DNA of 64,000 bases from Bin87 sp965261195 (GCA_965261195.1 CBDHDC010000002.1:1-64000); one strand, 5' to 3'. Positions 35,232 to 44,271 are shown, numbered from the stretch's first letter. A program made the numbers and translations. The notes: generated from the sequence alone by a model not told the origin.

Positions 35232-35259
35232 ACTTCGGATAAGCGGCATTCTGTCAACT
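35232..35259 (+). other. dif-like Xer site 9
   Basis: ACTTCGGATAA, 6-bp spacer GCGGCA, TTCTGTCAACT. Last site of the array; 35260-35599 after it shows no gene. Confidence 0.6.
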
Positions 35260-35599
35260 TTGCATCCGCGCCGTTGCTGGGCGAAACGCTATTCGCAACC
35301 GGCTCCCCATCGCAAAATTACCGCCCCTGGAAACGACGTGGACCTTGCCTCAAAACGGTGCGACGAGTCTGGCTTGAAAGGGCTGCCGTCAGCTCCTGAG
35401 TAGGGTGCGAGTGGGGGATTCCGCGACGTCGCGCCACTGGCCCGCGGTTGCAGGTGCAGGTGCCGATCCAGGTCCTGCGCAGGCCCTCACAGGCTGCCCG
35501 GGCAGGTTGAATTGACGGAACTTCGGGACGGCGGGGTCGGAAACCCGGGATCGTCTTCCTGGAGGCAAAGACCTGGCCGGGTTTTCCGAGTCAACGTCG

Positions 35600-35740
35600 G
35601 CGGACAATTCCCACCGGGGGCGGTTTTGCCCCCTTGTCATCACACTACCCCCTCTGAAAGAACGTGCTACAGGCCATCCTGGGCGGCCGTTTTCGGCGCT
35701 CGCGGCGCCAGGGGCCCTTCCCGGGGTAGATTAAGGGAGT
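35600..35740 (-). repeat. Long repeat, inverted partner of 41560-41697
   Basis: About 140 bp diverged inverted copy: the CCCCCTTGTCATCACACTAC and GGCGCCAGGGGCCCTTCCCG segments have reverse-complement counterparts at 41560-41697. No gene assigned within it; it supplies the abnormal 3' end of the RelE-like gene. Confidence 0.7.
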
Positions 35741-36211
35741 ACCAGAAAGTGCGGGGGTAACGGCGGATCTGTGTACGCAAGAGAAATTCGAGCCGTGGTG
35801 CCGAGGTCGAAGGGGTTTGGGATCGAGCGCCTGAAACTGAGACATGCGGCGTCTGAATGGCCCCCACTTCTTGGCACCCTCCAGGGGAACCGCCTCTTCC
35901 AGTTTCCGTGCGGCTTCACCCTTTGCCTCCTGCGCAGTTGCTAGCGGTATGCATCGCTGGGAACGGGCGATCCGTACGACCAGGATACGGGTACGTTCAT
36001 CGTCTATCTCGGCCATGATGCAATAATTTCCGACACGGTAACGCCACAGATCACCATACCGTGTCCCCTGCATCGCAATACCAAGCTGGCGCGGATTGTC
36101 CATGCCGGCCAATCGGACCTCCAGGAAAGCCCGAAGCCGTCGCTGCACCTGCCGATCCAGGCGGCGAACGGACTTCTGGACGCTTTCGGCGTACTCAATC
36201 CTCCAGGCCAC
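35645..36211 (-). CDS. RelE/ParE-type toxin with read-through extension
   Basis: 188 aa; family members are about 85-95 aa. Residues 1-90 are RelE-like (WRIEYAESVQKSVRRLDRQV, YGDLWRYRVGNYCIMAEIDD, ILVVRIARSQR), an mRNA-interferase fold. The normal stop is missing, and about 95 further residues are read from the repeat at 35600-35740, so function is doubtful. A RelB-like fragment precedes it with a 17-nt overlap. Confidence 0.7.
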   Translation of the reverse strand: MAWRIEYAESVQKSVRRLDRQVQRRLRAFLEVRLAGMDNPRQLGIAMQGTRYGDLWRYRVGNYCIMAEIDDERTRILVVRIARSQRCIPLATAQEAKGEAARKLEEAVPLEGAKKWGPFRRRMSQFQALDPKPLRPRHHGSNFSCVHRSAVTPALSGTPLIYPGKGPWRRERRKRPPRMACSTFFQRG

Positions 36212-36527
36212 GCCGCCTTTCTTCCGCGCTCAGGGTTTTTTCCTCTCCCTTGCGAATGCGCTCCAGCACGTGTTCGGCCAGATAGACATCTTCCATGTCC
36301 TCGATTTTCTCAAGGATCCCCTTGCGGACAAGGGCGGGCTGGGACTTGTGCACCAATCGGAGCCCTTTTTCGGGCTTATAGCCATGTTGGCGCAGGTCAG
36401 ACCGCGGCTTGTCTTGTTCGTCGCGTCTATGCCGGCCGGTTGATTCGGACCAATCGGCCAGTCCAGTCCGAGTACGTCTCCAATTCCCTGTGGATGCGAC
36501 CGGCAAGCGCCTCGAAGTCCGGGTCAT
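36195..36527 (-). pseudogene. RelB-like antitoxin, degenerate N-terminus
   Basis: Only the last 45 residues are typical (VRKGILEKIEDMEDVYLAEH, LERIRKGEEKTLSAEE). The expected ribbon-helix-helix N-terminus is garbled, indicating one or more frameshifts. Located just upstream of the RelE-like toxin, the usual antitoxin-toxin order. Confidence 0.6.
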
Positions 36528-36766
36528 GTGCAGACAATGATGCCGCGGTGGTCGGGCATCGCCTGATGCAGACGGATGAAATGGCGGCGATTAAGGGTGA
36601 GCACGATCCGCGACTCGGCGATCGCGAATGCCAAGATGTCTTCATCCGACACGGCCTGACCGGCCTTGCCGCTTTCGTAGGTGGTCAACAGGTTGTGGCC
36701 CAACTCCCGCAGGGCCTCGACAACCGGTAGCGGGAAATTCTCATTGGCGTAGCAATCCGCCATCAA
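36427..36766 (-). pseudogene. DUF5615 PIN-like toxin, frameshifted
   Basis: Begins with YANENFPLPVVEALRELGHN and LTLNRRHFIRLHQAMPDHRG, typical of DUF5615 (PIN-like). It stops at TGA 36524 after GIIVCT, and the family's C-terminus (DPDFEALAGRIHRELETYSD ... RLVRINRPA) follows in another frame to 36427. The acidic residues of the PIN-like site (DCYANENF, SDEDILAFA) are present. Overlaps the DUF433 gene by 4 nt. Confidence 0.75.
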
Positions 36767-37092
36767 GCCGCCTCGTTGTCGCGAATCTGTCGGTCCATTT
36801 CCTCAGCATGCGAGCGGGCATAGGCCCAGGCATTGGCCAGATCCTCCACCCGCAGGGTGGGGTAGCTCCGCAAAATGTCAATGTCGCTCGTCCCGAGCCG
36901 CCGCGCCTGCACCAGAAGCCAGACCGGAATGCGGGTGCGAACCACGCACGCTTCGCCGCCACACACCTCCGGACGGCTTTCGACACCGGGAAAGGCATCG
37001 CCCAGATCCTGGACTACCCACTGAAGCAGTTGGGCTTTTTCGACCCGGCTCAGCGTCGCTACAAACTGTTCCATTTCCTGATGCGTTGGCAT
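36763..37092 (-). CDS. DUF433 antitoxin-like protein
   Basis: 109 aa. The C-terminal two thirds match DUF433 (GGEACVVRTRIPVWLLVQAR ... LGTSDIDILRSYPTLRVEDL), a helical DNA-binding-like domain commonly paired with DUF5615 toxins. The N-terminal 35 residues are an added helix. Intact, while its partner is frameshifted: an antitoxin outliving its toxin. Confidence 0.8.
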   Translation of the reverse strand: MPTHQEMEQFVATLSRVEKAQLLQWVVQDLGDAFPGVESRPEVCGGEACVVRTRIPVWLLVQARRLGTSDIDILRSYPTLRVEDLANAWAYARSHAEEMDRQIRDNEAA

Positions 37093-37232
37093 ACTCGACC
37101 CTCGTCATTCACTTTGAACGGCATCCTACCACGCAGCCGTAACGCGCAGAATTTGAGAAGGGTCATGCTCTTGCCCGCATGCGGGAGGTGCGAGGTCGCC
37201 ATGGGGGCGCCGGGTGCCGCACCTGCACATAG

Positions 37233-37808
37233 CTATGACACCGGATTCAACTCCAGCCGGTCCGTGCTCAAGTCCAGAAACTCGATATTGTCCCGGCATG
37301 CCCAGTGGAGCAAGGTGCCGGGAGGCGTCGGGTTGCTGGCAAAGGCCAGGCAGGCCAGGTCGTACTGCGTCTCGGTCGTAGTGGAGTGCCGGAGACGCGG
37401 GAGATGCGCTTTGACGTAAAAGAGCACGTCTTGTCCCATCTCGGAGCGAAAGGCCGTCGCCCGTCCGGTCGGACTCAGGGCAAAGAAGAAATAGTCCTCG
37501 TCTTCAAACATCCGCGTCAGGACGGCCTGCACCAGCGGGTTGTTCGGATTGATCAGCAGGTTCCAGGTCCGAAATCCATAGAACGCGAAGGCAAGGTGGA
37601 TCACTTCGAAGGCGTCGCCGCCCAGCAGGGAATGCCCGAGCCGGAAGCCCCTGGCCGTCACCTCCGAGGGGATGTCCGCATCGAGGTGCAGGGCCACAAA
37701 GCCGCTTTGCCGCCCGTTTTCTTCGACGAGGCCAAGGGCGCCGCAGGGTGGCTCGGCGTCCATGAAGTCGTGCATGAAGGAGCGATTGACGGTCAGGACG
37801 GGAAGCAT
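37233..37808 (-). CDS. Protein of unknown function
   Basis: 191 aa, no family recognised. Alpha/beta pattern with a conserved-looking core (FRLGHSLLGGDAFEVIHLAF and LINPNNPLVQAVLTRMFEDE) and no signal peptide. Codon use is like the host's. It stands alone between the TA remnants and the ProQ gene. Confidence 0.5.
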   Translation of the reverse strand: MLPVLTVNRSFMHDFMDAEPPCGALGLVEENGRQSGFVALHLDADIPSEVTARGFRLGHSLLGGDAFEVIHLAFAFYGFRTWNLLINPNNPLVQAVLTRMFEDEDYFFFALSPTGRATAFRSEMGQDVLFYVKAHLPRLRHSTTTETQYDLACLAFASNPTPPGTLLHWACRDNIEFLDLSTDRLELNPVS

Positions 37809-38070
37809 GTCGGGTCTCCGAACAAGGGGGGCTGTCAGGACAGGGGATAAACCGGCTCACGCGAAAGCGTCAAGCGCTTCGATTTCTGGTACTGCTCTCT
37901 CTTTGCGGCGTCCGTCGGCTGTGGTGACGGGCGCCTCCTCCAGGGTCGCGCAATGGTGCCGGAACGCCGTCAGGCCCATCTGTCGGAACGAGGCCATGCC
38001 TGCAGCCGGCTGTCGTGCTACCTTTGCAGGCATACGATCCCGTCCATGCCCAACCGTCGAGGGAGCATTC

Positions 38071-38517
38071 ATGCCCAACCGGAATTTAACCAACACCACC
38101 AAGCTGAAGGCGCGCGAACTGCTCAGGCGGCTGCGGACGCGCTTCCCGGTGCTGTTCCCTGTCGACCGCAGCGCCCTGAAGCCCTGGGCCATGGGCGAGG
38201 GCTATCGCCTGCGGCAGGCCCTGGCCGAAGCCGAGGACGGCGAGCAAGTCTCCAACCAGGTGTGGCGCGTGGCCATCAACCTGTGGTTCCACGGCAATCT
38301 CGAACGCCGGGCAGCCTACTTCAAGTGCCTGACCGAGGGGGCGCCGCGCTACGACCTGCACGGCAACGTGTCGGGCGAAGTGAGTACCGAAGAAGCGGCG
38401 CACGCCGCCGCGCAACTGCCTGAGTGCGAGCGCCAGTTGGTCGAGCTCAGGTCGGCAGGGCGCCCGCAGGCCAAGGCGGGAAAGGCGCAAACCGAGCAAC
38501 CGGAAATCTCTGCCTGA
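38071..38517 (+). CDS. ProQ/FinO-domain RNA-binding protein
   Basis: 148 aa from ATG 38071. ProQ/FinO fold signatures: ELLRRLRTRFPVLFPVDRSA, LKPWAMGEG and RVAINLWFHGNLERRAAYFK, with the usual basic face. Such proteins bind small RNAs and mRNA 3' hairpins. The C-terminal extension is short and polar. Possibly plasmid- or mobile-element-borne as well as chromosomal; no operon partner. Confidence 0.8.
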   Translation: MPNRNLTNTTKLKARELLRRLRTRFPVLFPVDRSALKPWAMGEGYRLRQALAEAEDGEQVSNQVWRVAINLWFHGNLERRAAYFKCLTEGAPRYDLHGNVSGEVSTEEAAHAAAQLPECERQLVELRSAGRPQAKAGKAQTEQPEISA

Positions 38518-38851
38518 CACCGCAGGAAGCGCCGGGCTACGGTCCTTTTCGCCGGGCGCCGGGGAATGGCCTCTCCAGACACGGCGCAAACACGCGCTGC
38601 AGCCTCTCGGCCGTCACGACCCGCCTCTCCAGAAAATGTGTGTATGGGCGAAGCATACCCCGCACGCCCACGTCCGGCAAGGCCAGACAACACGCCGGGC
38701 CGGCTACCCGGGTGGCTGTGCTATCCAGGGGCGGCCGATCCCGTATCAGCTGACGCCTGCGAATCCGTCTGCCGAAAAAGGGCACCTGGCCCGATTGGTG
38801 TAAAAAGGCACGCCAAGAATTCTATATATACAAGAAGAAAGCCATCCTGCC

Positions 38852-39013
38852 ATGAAACCCGTCTTCAAGATCCTGCTCGTCGCGCTCGTTGCCGGCATGT
38901 TCACAAGCGGCTGCATGCTGGTCACCATGCCCATCATGACGTTTGAAGCGTGGCGAAACGCCGGCAAGAAACCCTGCCCGCCGCCGAACCAACACCGCAT
39001 GTGCCGCCAATAA
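38852..39013 (+). CDS. Small lipoprotein
   Basis: 53 aa. Signal peptide KPVFKILLVALVAGMFTSGC with lipobox TSGC, then a short polar tail (WRNAGKKPCPPPNQHRMCRQ) with two further cysteines. AAGAAGAAAG lies upstream. Too short for many gene finders; resembles entericidin-like small lipoproteins in size only. 38518-38851 before it shows no gene. Confidence 0.6.
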   Translation: MKPVFKILLVALVAGMFTSGCMLVTMPIMTFEAWRNAGKKPCPPPNQHRMCRQ

Positions 39014-39406
39014 CCCCTCGCCAAGAGGTTCGACCGTTCCATGACCCAGACATCCAGGCGGGCGTTTCCGGTTTCGAGTTCCTTGCGGCCTTTGACCTGA
39101 CTGATCTTGAGGCCGCCGAACGCCGGTCGCCTCAGTTGCCGGGTGACGTTTGGCAAAATTGTTGCCGGTAACGACATGGATAATTGAGACGAGAAATCCC
39201 CGAGGCGGCGCGGGCACCATGACTGTCATGGCACTCGCGCCGCCCCGGTGTGTTGTCCCGCTCTTGGAAGGCCGTCATCGCAACCGTCTGCGCCGATGGC
39301 AGGCAGGTTGGACGCGGCTCCCGTTGACGCTTCACTGGCCGCCATCATGGTGGCAGCCTCTGGCGCCTTAACGCCGCCCGCGAGCAACAGGCGGCGACCA
39401 CTCTCC
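39014..39406 (-). other. Region 3' of tnpB: candidate right end and omega-RNA
   Basis: No protein gene supported. By analogy with IS200/IS605 elements, the guide RNA and right end of the TnpB element should lie just past the tnpB stop (39407). I cannot fix the boundary or the target motif by eye. Confidence 0.3.
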
Positions 39407-40501
39407 TCACAGGCTCAACGTTTCGCCATAATGCTGCAAGTTGAGGGCGGCGTTGCCGTCGCGGTCCATGACCAGGCCGCAACAGAGACATTCGTAGACG
39501 CGCTTGCTGAGCGGCATGTCCTGCGGTTCGCCGCACCTGCTGCACTTCCGGGTGCTGGGAAAATCCGCCGGCGCCCTGACGAACTCGACCCCCGCAGCGT
39601 CGCACCGGTATTGGATCTTGTACTGCAGGGCGCTCATGGCAGCCCTGGCGATTCCCCCCGCCAGACGCCTGCCGCTCCGGTTCATCATGTCGCGGACATC
39701 CAGCGACTCCATCACCACCATGCGGGCCTTGGCGACGATCTCGTTGGCTGCCTTGTGCTGCGCCTCTTCACGCCAGCACCTTGCCAGGTAGCGTGCTTTC
39801 TGAAGCTGACGCTGCACACGCTCATGATGGCCGCTTCCCTGAACCTGCCGGGCCAGCCGCCGCGTGAGGCGGCCGATCTCGCGCCGCAGGGACTTTAGCG
39901 CCTCGGGGATCTCGTAGCGTGTTCCGTCCGAGCACACCGCGATGGTCCCAAGGCCCACGTCGACGCCGATGATCTTGGTACCAAGACTTGCGGGCGGATT
40001 CTTCATTTCCACCTCCACGCAGGCCCACCAGCGTTCATCCTCGTGCGTGACCGTCACCGTGAGGACAGGCTCTTCAGGATTCAGGGACTCAAGCATGCGG
40101 ACCTTGCCGATGTTCGGCAGTTCGATGCGCTTTTTGTCACACCGGACTTTGACCGCTCGCTTGTCGGCGCGAAAGGCAATCTTGTGGTCCTGGCCATGGA
40201 ACCTGGGGGCTTTGTTATGGCGGGTCTTGTCCTCCGATGCCTTGATCGCGTTTTCCAGCGCATAGACAGCATGCTGGCCGGCGCTCCGGCACAACTGAGC
40301 GGACTGCGGATAGGCTGATGCTCGCTCTCCTTCCCACACGGGCAAGAGCATGCTGGTGGGATGCGGTTCTTCGGCAGCGCACTTGTCTTTGTAATCGCGC
40401 AGCGTCCAGTTGTGGGCGTCGCGGCGGTAGTCGGCGTGTTGTTTCAACAGGCGCCGCGGCTTCGTAGACGGGGTCAGGATGATCTTGCGGGTACGATTCA
40501 T
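39407..40501 (-). CDS. tnpB: TnpB RNA-guided nuclease (IS200/IS605-type)
   Basis: 364 aa. OrfB N-terminal helices, then a RuvC-like nuclease split into IIGVDVGLGTIAV (Asp), ARMVVMESLDVRDM (Glu) and VMDRDGNAALNL (Asp), with a zinc ribbon CSRCG ... CLCCG between the last two: all catalytic residues present. It cuts DNA complementary to its omega-RNA guide and helps retain the transposon. No tnpA is nearby, so this is an orphan element needing a transposase in trans. Confidence 0.92.
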   Translation of the reverse strand: MNRTRKIILTPSTKPRRLLKQHADYRRDAHNWTLRDYKDKCAAEEPHPTSMLLPVWEGERASAYPQSAQLCRSAGQHAVYALENAIKASEDKTRHNKAPRFHGQDHKIAFRADKRAVKVRCDKKRIELPNIGKVRMLESLNPEEPVLTVTVTHEDERWWACVEVEMKNPPASLGTKIIGVDVGLGTIAVCSDGTRYEIPEALKSLRREIGRLTRRLARQVQGSGHHERVQRQLQKARYLARCWREEAQHKAANEIVAKARMVVMESLDVRDMMNRSGRRLAGGIARAAMSALQYKIQYRCDAAGVEFVRAPADFPSTRKCSRCGEPQDMPLSKRVYECLCCGLVMDRDGNAALNLQHYGETLSL

Positions 40502-40975
40502 GCTATGGATTCCTTACGGTAGGTGTTGCAGGTGGACCGGGAGGGCGGGTGAGAAGTCTCTTGGGAGATGCTCGTGGCGCATTCCTCGGCATGTTGACAG
40601 GGGGTTCTGATATCCGCTGGTTTCGCCCGACTTCGTGATTCAATACACAATAGTGGGAGGCAAGAACTTTTCTGGCCGTCCAGCGGAATTTCCCCGCACA
40701 AGAAGTGGGGGAAATTATGATGGACGGCCAGAAAGGAGGCAGCCAGGTTTTCCCGTTCCCCGGTCATGCCTGGGGATTTGCGGGCTTGCAAGGATATGGA
40801 ATTGGCCGTTTGGGAGATGAGAGGGCCACCGCTTGTCCGCCGACTCTTGACCAGGCTGCACGTTTCTTCTCTCCGCCGGCAGGCTGCGGAGTAAAGACGG
40901 GACGGTCCGGTAGGGATGTGGCGGGACGCGTTCCCGATTGCGGGTGGAAAAACGAGTGCCTTGGCGAGTCTGTGC
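40502..40975. other. Intergenic, no gene seen
   Basis: No convincing ORF on either strand. It contains a weak palindromic pair (TTCTGGCCGTCC / GGACGGCCAGAA near 40669 and 40723) that may be a transcription signal or the tnpB element's left end. Confidence 0.3.
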
Positions 40976-41410
40976 TCACCAGGGCACTCTCGTGTGGGGA
41001 TCGCGGACCTTGTCAAGGTCGCCGGCGTCGAGCTTGCGGGCGCGGTGGATATAGTTGGGCTTGCCGGGAGGCGGCAGAAGGTACTCGGCGTTGGTGCGTT
41101 TGACGATGTTGGCCTTGCCGAGTTCCGAGGCAAACCCGCGCAGGGTTGCCAGGCGGTTTTCGATGCTGCGACGGTCGATGCCGCTCTGGGTCCAGGCGCT
41201 GAGCGCCACGTCAATGTGCTTGGGCTTGATGTTTCCCGGTTGTGGATTGCAGCCCTGCTCGTGAAGGGTCCGGACGAAGATGCGGATGTGGCTTTCGCGG
41301 TCCTTGCGGGTGACGCAGGACGTGTTGGGTTCAGGGCTTCGGTAGAGGTAGTTGAGCCATTTGCGGATGGTTCTGTTGCTGATTTCCTTGCTGGGATCGA
41401 ATTGGGGCAT
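40976..41410 (-). pseudogene. Truncated tyrosine recombinase (N-terminal part)
   Basis: 144 aa matching the N-terminal half of the integrase at 51697-52620 (NRTIRKWLNYLYRSPEPNTS, ESHIRIFVRTLHEQGCNP, RLATLRGFASELGKANIVKR), then ending at KVRDPHTRVPW where the intact copy reads into the catalytic domain. No Arg-His-Arg-Tyr residues remain. Relic of a second copy of the same mobile element. Confidence 0.8.
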
Positions 41411-41559
41411 GGCTCAAAGCCTCTGGATGCTGGAGCCGAGATAGTGGCTGTTGGCAGGGTGGACGAGTTTTGGGCGCTTAGAGATGCTGGCAAGCCAGCG
41501 CAGGGACTTCCTCTTGGCACCGGGAAGACGCGGCAAGGCAAGGCGAGCCGGGCGAAGCG

Positions 41560-41697
41560 CCAAATTCGCCCCGGGAAGGGCCCTTGGCGTCTCAGGCGCC
41601 AAAAACGACCGCTCAGGATCGCCTGTAGCGCGGTTTTTCGCAGGGGGTAGTACGATGGGAAGGGGGCAAAAACGGCCCCGGGGGACACGATCCGCCA
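41560..41697 (+). repeat. Long repeat, inverted partner of 35600-35740
   Basis: Reverse-complement similarity to 35600-35740, with related GGGTAGT(G/A)(T/C)GATGGG segments at 46989 and 47534. May mark borders of an ancestral mobile element. Confidence 0.65.
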
Positions 41698-41871
41698 TGA
41701 AGGCGAGGCCCGGTGGGGCTTTTGCACAAAAAGTCAACTTTCTGATGCGGTCGAATTCCTGGCAGCGAACTGGGTGGTTTTAAGCCGGTAGTCGTTGCAC
41801 AAGAGGCTGGGAATCGGCATGGAAAGCAAGTATCCAGGCAAGCGCCGTCATCAAATACTCAGTTCCAGGAC

Positions 41872-42220
41872 TTATCCAGCTTCTGGCGGCACCAAGCGCT
41901 CGAGTTGGACGATCAATGCAGGTACATCTTCACGTACGATCTGCCAAACCAGGCTGAGGTCGATCTCGAAATAGACGTGGACGACTCGGTTACGTAGCCC
42001 GACGATTTCCTGCCAAGGGATTTCCGGATGGGCTGTTTGGTTGGGTGCTGTCACTGATGCGGGAGGCAGCACTCACCAACAATCTCCCAAAACCTTGAAG
42101 ATCGCGTTTTTGATGCAGGTCACTCTGTTCAAATCATGCATAGGCAAGGTCAGCCGCAAAGGTGACGGCTTTGCGTGCCGCAACAAGCATGTCGAGCAGG
42201 TACGAATCATCTTGCCGCAT
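41872..42220 (-). pseudogene. hepT: HepT-like toxin, multiply frameshifted
   Basis: Read from 42220: MRQDDSYLLDMLVAARKAVT, then a TGA where family members have a codon, then frameshifts, ending in the typical HPEIPWQEIVGLRNRVVHVY and LSLVWQIVREDVPALI. The RNase-type R-x4-6-H motif (RNRVVH) survives, but the gene is not translatable as one chain. Partner of the mntA relic at 42790. Confidence 0.75.
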
Positions 42221-42423
42221 AGAGGACCTCGGCCGTATCAAGGATCTCTTTGTTTTTTTCCAAGAATTCTGTCGCAAACGACAGATATCCTGCAAAAACC
42301 AAAACCGCCAGATATCCTGTCACCCACACAACGACACAACTCGAAAGCTCTTGACCCTTCCCTGCACAAAGTCAATGCTGAGTAGCAATGAATGATTTCA
42401 ATCAGAGAACAAGGAGAGAGGCC

Positions 42424-42777
42424 GTGAACCCGGAATTCTGGGCCATTATCGGCGTCGGCGTAGCGCTGGCGGGCCTGCAATGGCGCTTGTACGGCAGCTT
42501 GAACGCCAACCTGAATGCTCGCATGGACCGCATCGAGACGCGCATCGACCGCATCCAAGCCAACCTCACCAGCATCAAAGAACGCCTGTCGCGCATCGAA
42601 GGCTGGATCGCCGGGCGCTTTCGGGGAAGAAACCGTACCGTCCGCATAGCGCAAGTCCAGGGCAGCAGTACAGGTACTGACCCCGCACGCCCCAAGCGAA
42701 CAGCTGCCTCCGGCGCTTCCTGCGCCAATTTCGCCACCACTACTCTACCTGCCGACACATCCCGCCAGACATCCTGA
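42424..42777 (+). CDS. Small membrane-anchored coiled-coil protein
   Basis: 117 aa from GTG 42424, 5 nt after AAGGAGAG; ATG 42388 has no such site. One N-terminal membrane segment (FWAIIGVGVALAGLQWRLY), then a coiled coil (MDRIETRIDRIQANLTSI), and a polar tail that may be read-through. Similar short anchored coiled coils are common in this kind of accessory DNA; function unknown. It separates the two halves of the HepT/MntA pair. Confidence 0.6.
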   Translation: MNPEFWAIIGVGVALAGLQWRLYGSLNANLNARMDRIETRIDRIQANLTSIKERLSRIEGWIAGRFRGRNRTVRIAQVQGSSTGTDPARPKRTAASGASCANFATTTLPADTSRQTS

Positions 42778-42789
42778 ACACGAGCCTGA

Positions 42790-43138
42790 CTAACTGACCC
42801 CGACCTGACCAAACTTCCGCCAGATATCGTGATAAACCCCGAGCAAAATTCCTGAAACTGAACACTCTTTCCTGCGAATGTAGTTCGGACTTCGTTCGAC
42901 AGACGGGCGAGTCAGGATGTCCACCGGCCTGCCGAACAGGTCCGAGAGTTCGCCAGCGATGCTCAACAAAGCGCAGTCCCGGCGTCTGCCCCGGTTCGAA
43001 TTCGACCAGGAGGTCGATATCGCTCTGGGGTCCGAAGTCGTCTCTGAGCGCCGAGCCGAAGACGGCAAGACTTGCAATGCCGTTGGCACGGCAGAATTCA
43101 GCCAGGCGGTCTCCTGGAAACAGTATGTTTTGGTTCAT
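42790..43138 (-). pseudogene. mntA: MntA-like nucleotidyltransferase antitoxin, frameshifted
   Basis: ATG at 43138 begins LAEFCRANGIASLAVFGSAL with the nucleotidyltransferase motif GSALRDDFGPQSDIDLLVEF. The frame breaks near 42970, and the remainder (IAGELSDLFGRPVDILTRPS) lies in another frame. MntA-type enzymes AMPylate HepT; both genes are broken here. Confidence 0.78.
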
Positions 43139-43524
43139 GACGTGGGATCCTGTCGTTGTGTTTCGATGTTTCGCAAGCCCGATTTTATCTCATCAGAAGT
43201 AGGTGAACGAGGTTTCGTGCAGGGTGTTCTGCCAAAATCTGCGTGTGCTTGTCCAAGCTTTGTTCGAGTTTGGCGTGCGCTCGGATTTTTGTGCAGAAAG
43301 TCAGTTTGCACAAAAGGTCATCGTAAATCAGGACTTTTTGTGCAAAGCCGCCCGCCCGGTGGTTTGAAATTCGTCGAGAAGGTGCTTCAATGAGGAGATC
43401 ATAGTAATATGCCGGGTATTTGTGTAGGTTTCAGGAAGGTTCGGCAAGCAATTCAGTCAGGAAAGGGGCGACGGCCTTCGGGTCGGACGCCCCTTTTTTC
43501 GTGTGCCGAGGTTACTGAAGGGTG

Positions 43525-44241
43525 TCAGCGTCCTGGTTTCCGGATCCGGTAATAGCCCTGGGGCATCCGTTTGGCCGGTACGTGAGGGGCGTCTTTTTTG
43601 ACGGGGACGTTCATTGGCAGGGATTCGGCCGGTGGTGGAAGCGGTGGTTTTGTTTCCGGATAGAGAATTTCCGGGTGTGGCGTTGGCGGCCGCGCAACCA
43701 GGTGATGATGTTTCGGGTCGTGATGGTACTGGTTCATCTGCATGCGGGGCGGCTCATTGGGCAGGTGAATGTGCTCAGGATGGGGTTCTTGTCCCCGGTG
43801 ACTCTGCCTGGGAGCGTTGGGAAGGTAGACAGCGTAGTGACGAACTTCCTTGTTCAGCCGCGGATTGTACCGGTGCCAGGCATGACTCGCAGCCCTGGAC
43901 GCTTTCTTGTCGAGGTTGGCGACGGCTTTCTGGAGAGCAGCCTGGGCTTCCTTTCTGAAAATGGTGCCTGTTTCGCTCTTGGTCGAGGTGATGCGGAGCC
44001 GTTCGGCGATGCGAAAGGGGTGTAAGCGCTGGAGACGCACGAGGTCCCCGAAGACGTGGGCGAAGAATGTCTGAACCTCGGCGAACGGAACAACGGGGGC
44101 ATAGCCTTCGAAGTGAACGACAACCCGGGTCCGGCCTCTGCGTCTGATGATGTAATAGGTGAGTTCGCGTCTGAGCAGGATGGCTTCGTCCAGGTTGCAA
44201 TCGTGGGGAAAGTCTTCGGCAGCGTGTATGTGGATGGACAT
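43525..44241 (-). CDS. Unknown protein, mobile-element region
   Basis: 238 aa, family not recognised. N-terminal 120 residues look globular (LDEAILLRRELTYYIIRRRG, VVVHFEGYAPVVPFAEVQTF), the rest is rich in Pro and His (HHDPKHHHLVARPPTPHPEI), perhaps metal-binding or disordered. It ends 23 nt after a hairpin-like GGGGCG(ACGG...)CGCCCC stretch near 43467. Confidence 0.5.
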   Translation of the reverse strand: MSIHIHAAEDFPHDCNLDEAILLRRELTYYIIRRRGRTRVVVHFEGYAPVVPFAEVQTFFAHVFGDLVRLQRLHPFRIAERLRITSTKSETGTIFRKEAQAALQKAVANLDKKASRAASHAWHRYNPRLNKEVRHYAVYLPNAPRQSHRGQEPHPEHIHLPNEPPRMQMNQYHHDPKHHHLVARPPTPHPEILYPETKPPLPPPAESLPMNVPVKKDAPHVPAKRMPQGYYRIRKPGR

Positions 44242-44271
44242 TGTAGGTACTCAGAAGGTTGATTTGCGCCG

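Larger units (their letters stand above)
41717..43349 (+). mobile_element. 1.63-kb relative of the 571-bp element, carrying decayed HepT/MntA
   Basis: Left end GGCTTTTGCACAAAAAGTC (41717-41735); right end GACTTTTTGTGCAAAGCC (43332-43349). The right 68 bp (43282-43349), inverted, align to the left 68 bp of the element at 33990, including three alternating TGTGCA motifs. The 9-bp GCCCGGTGG occurs just left of the element (41708) and 4 bp beyond its right end (43354), a likely target duplication. Confidence 0.7.

Noticed and set aside
40498..41727. 409-aa minus-strand open frame
   Set aside because: Low-complexity shadow overlapping the truncated integrase in another frame.
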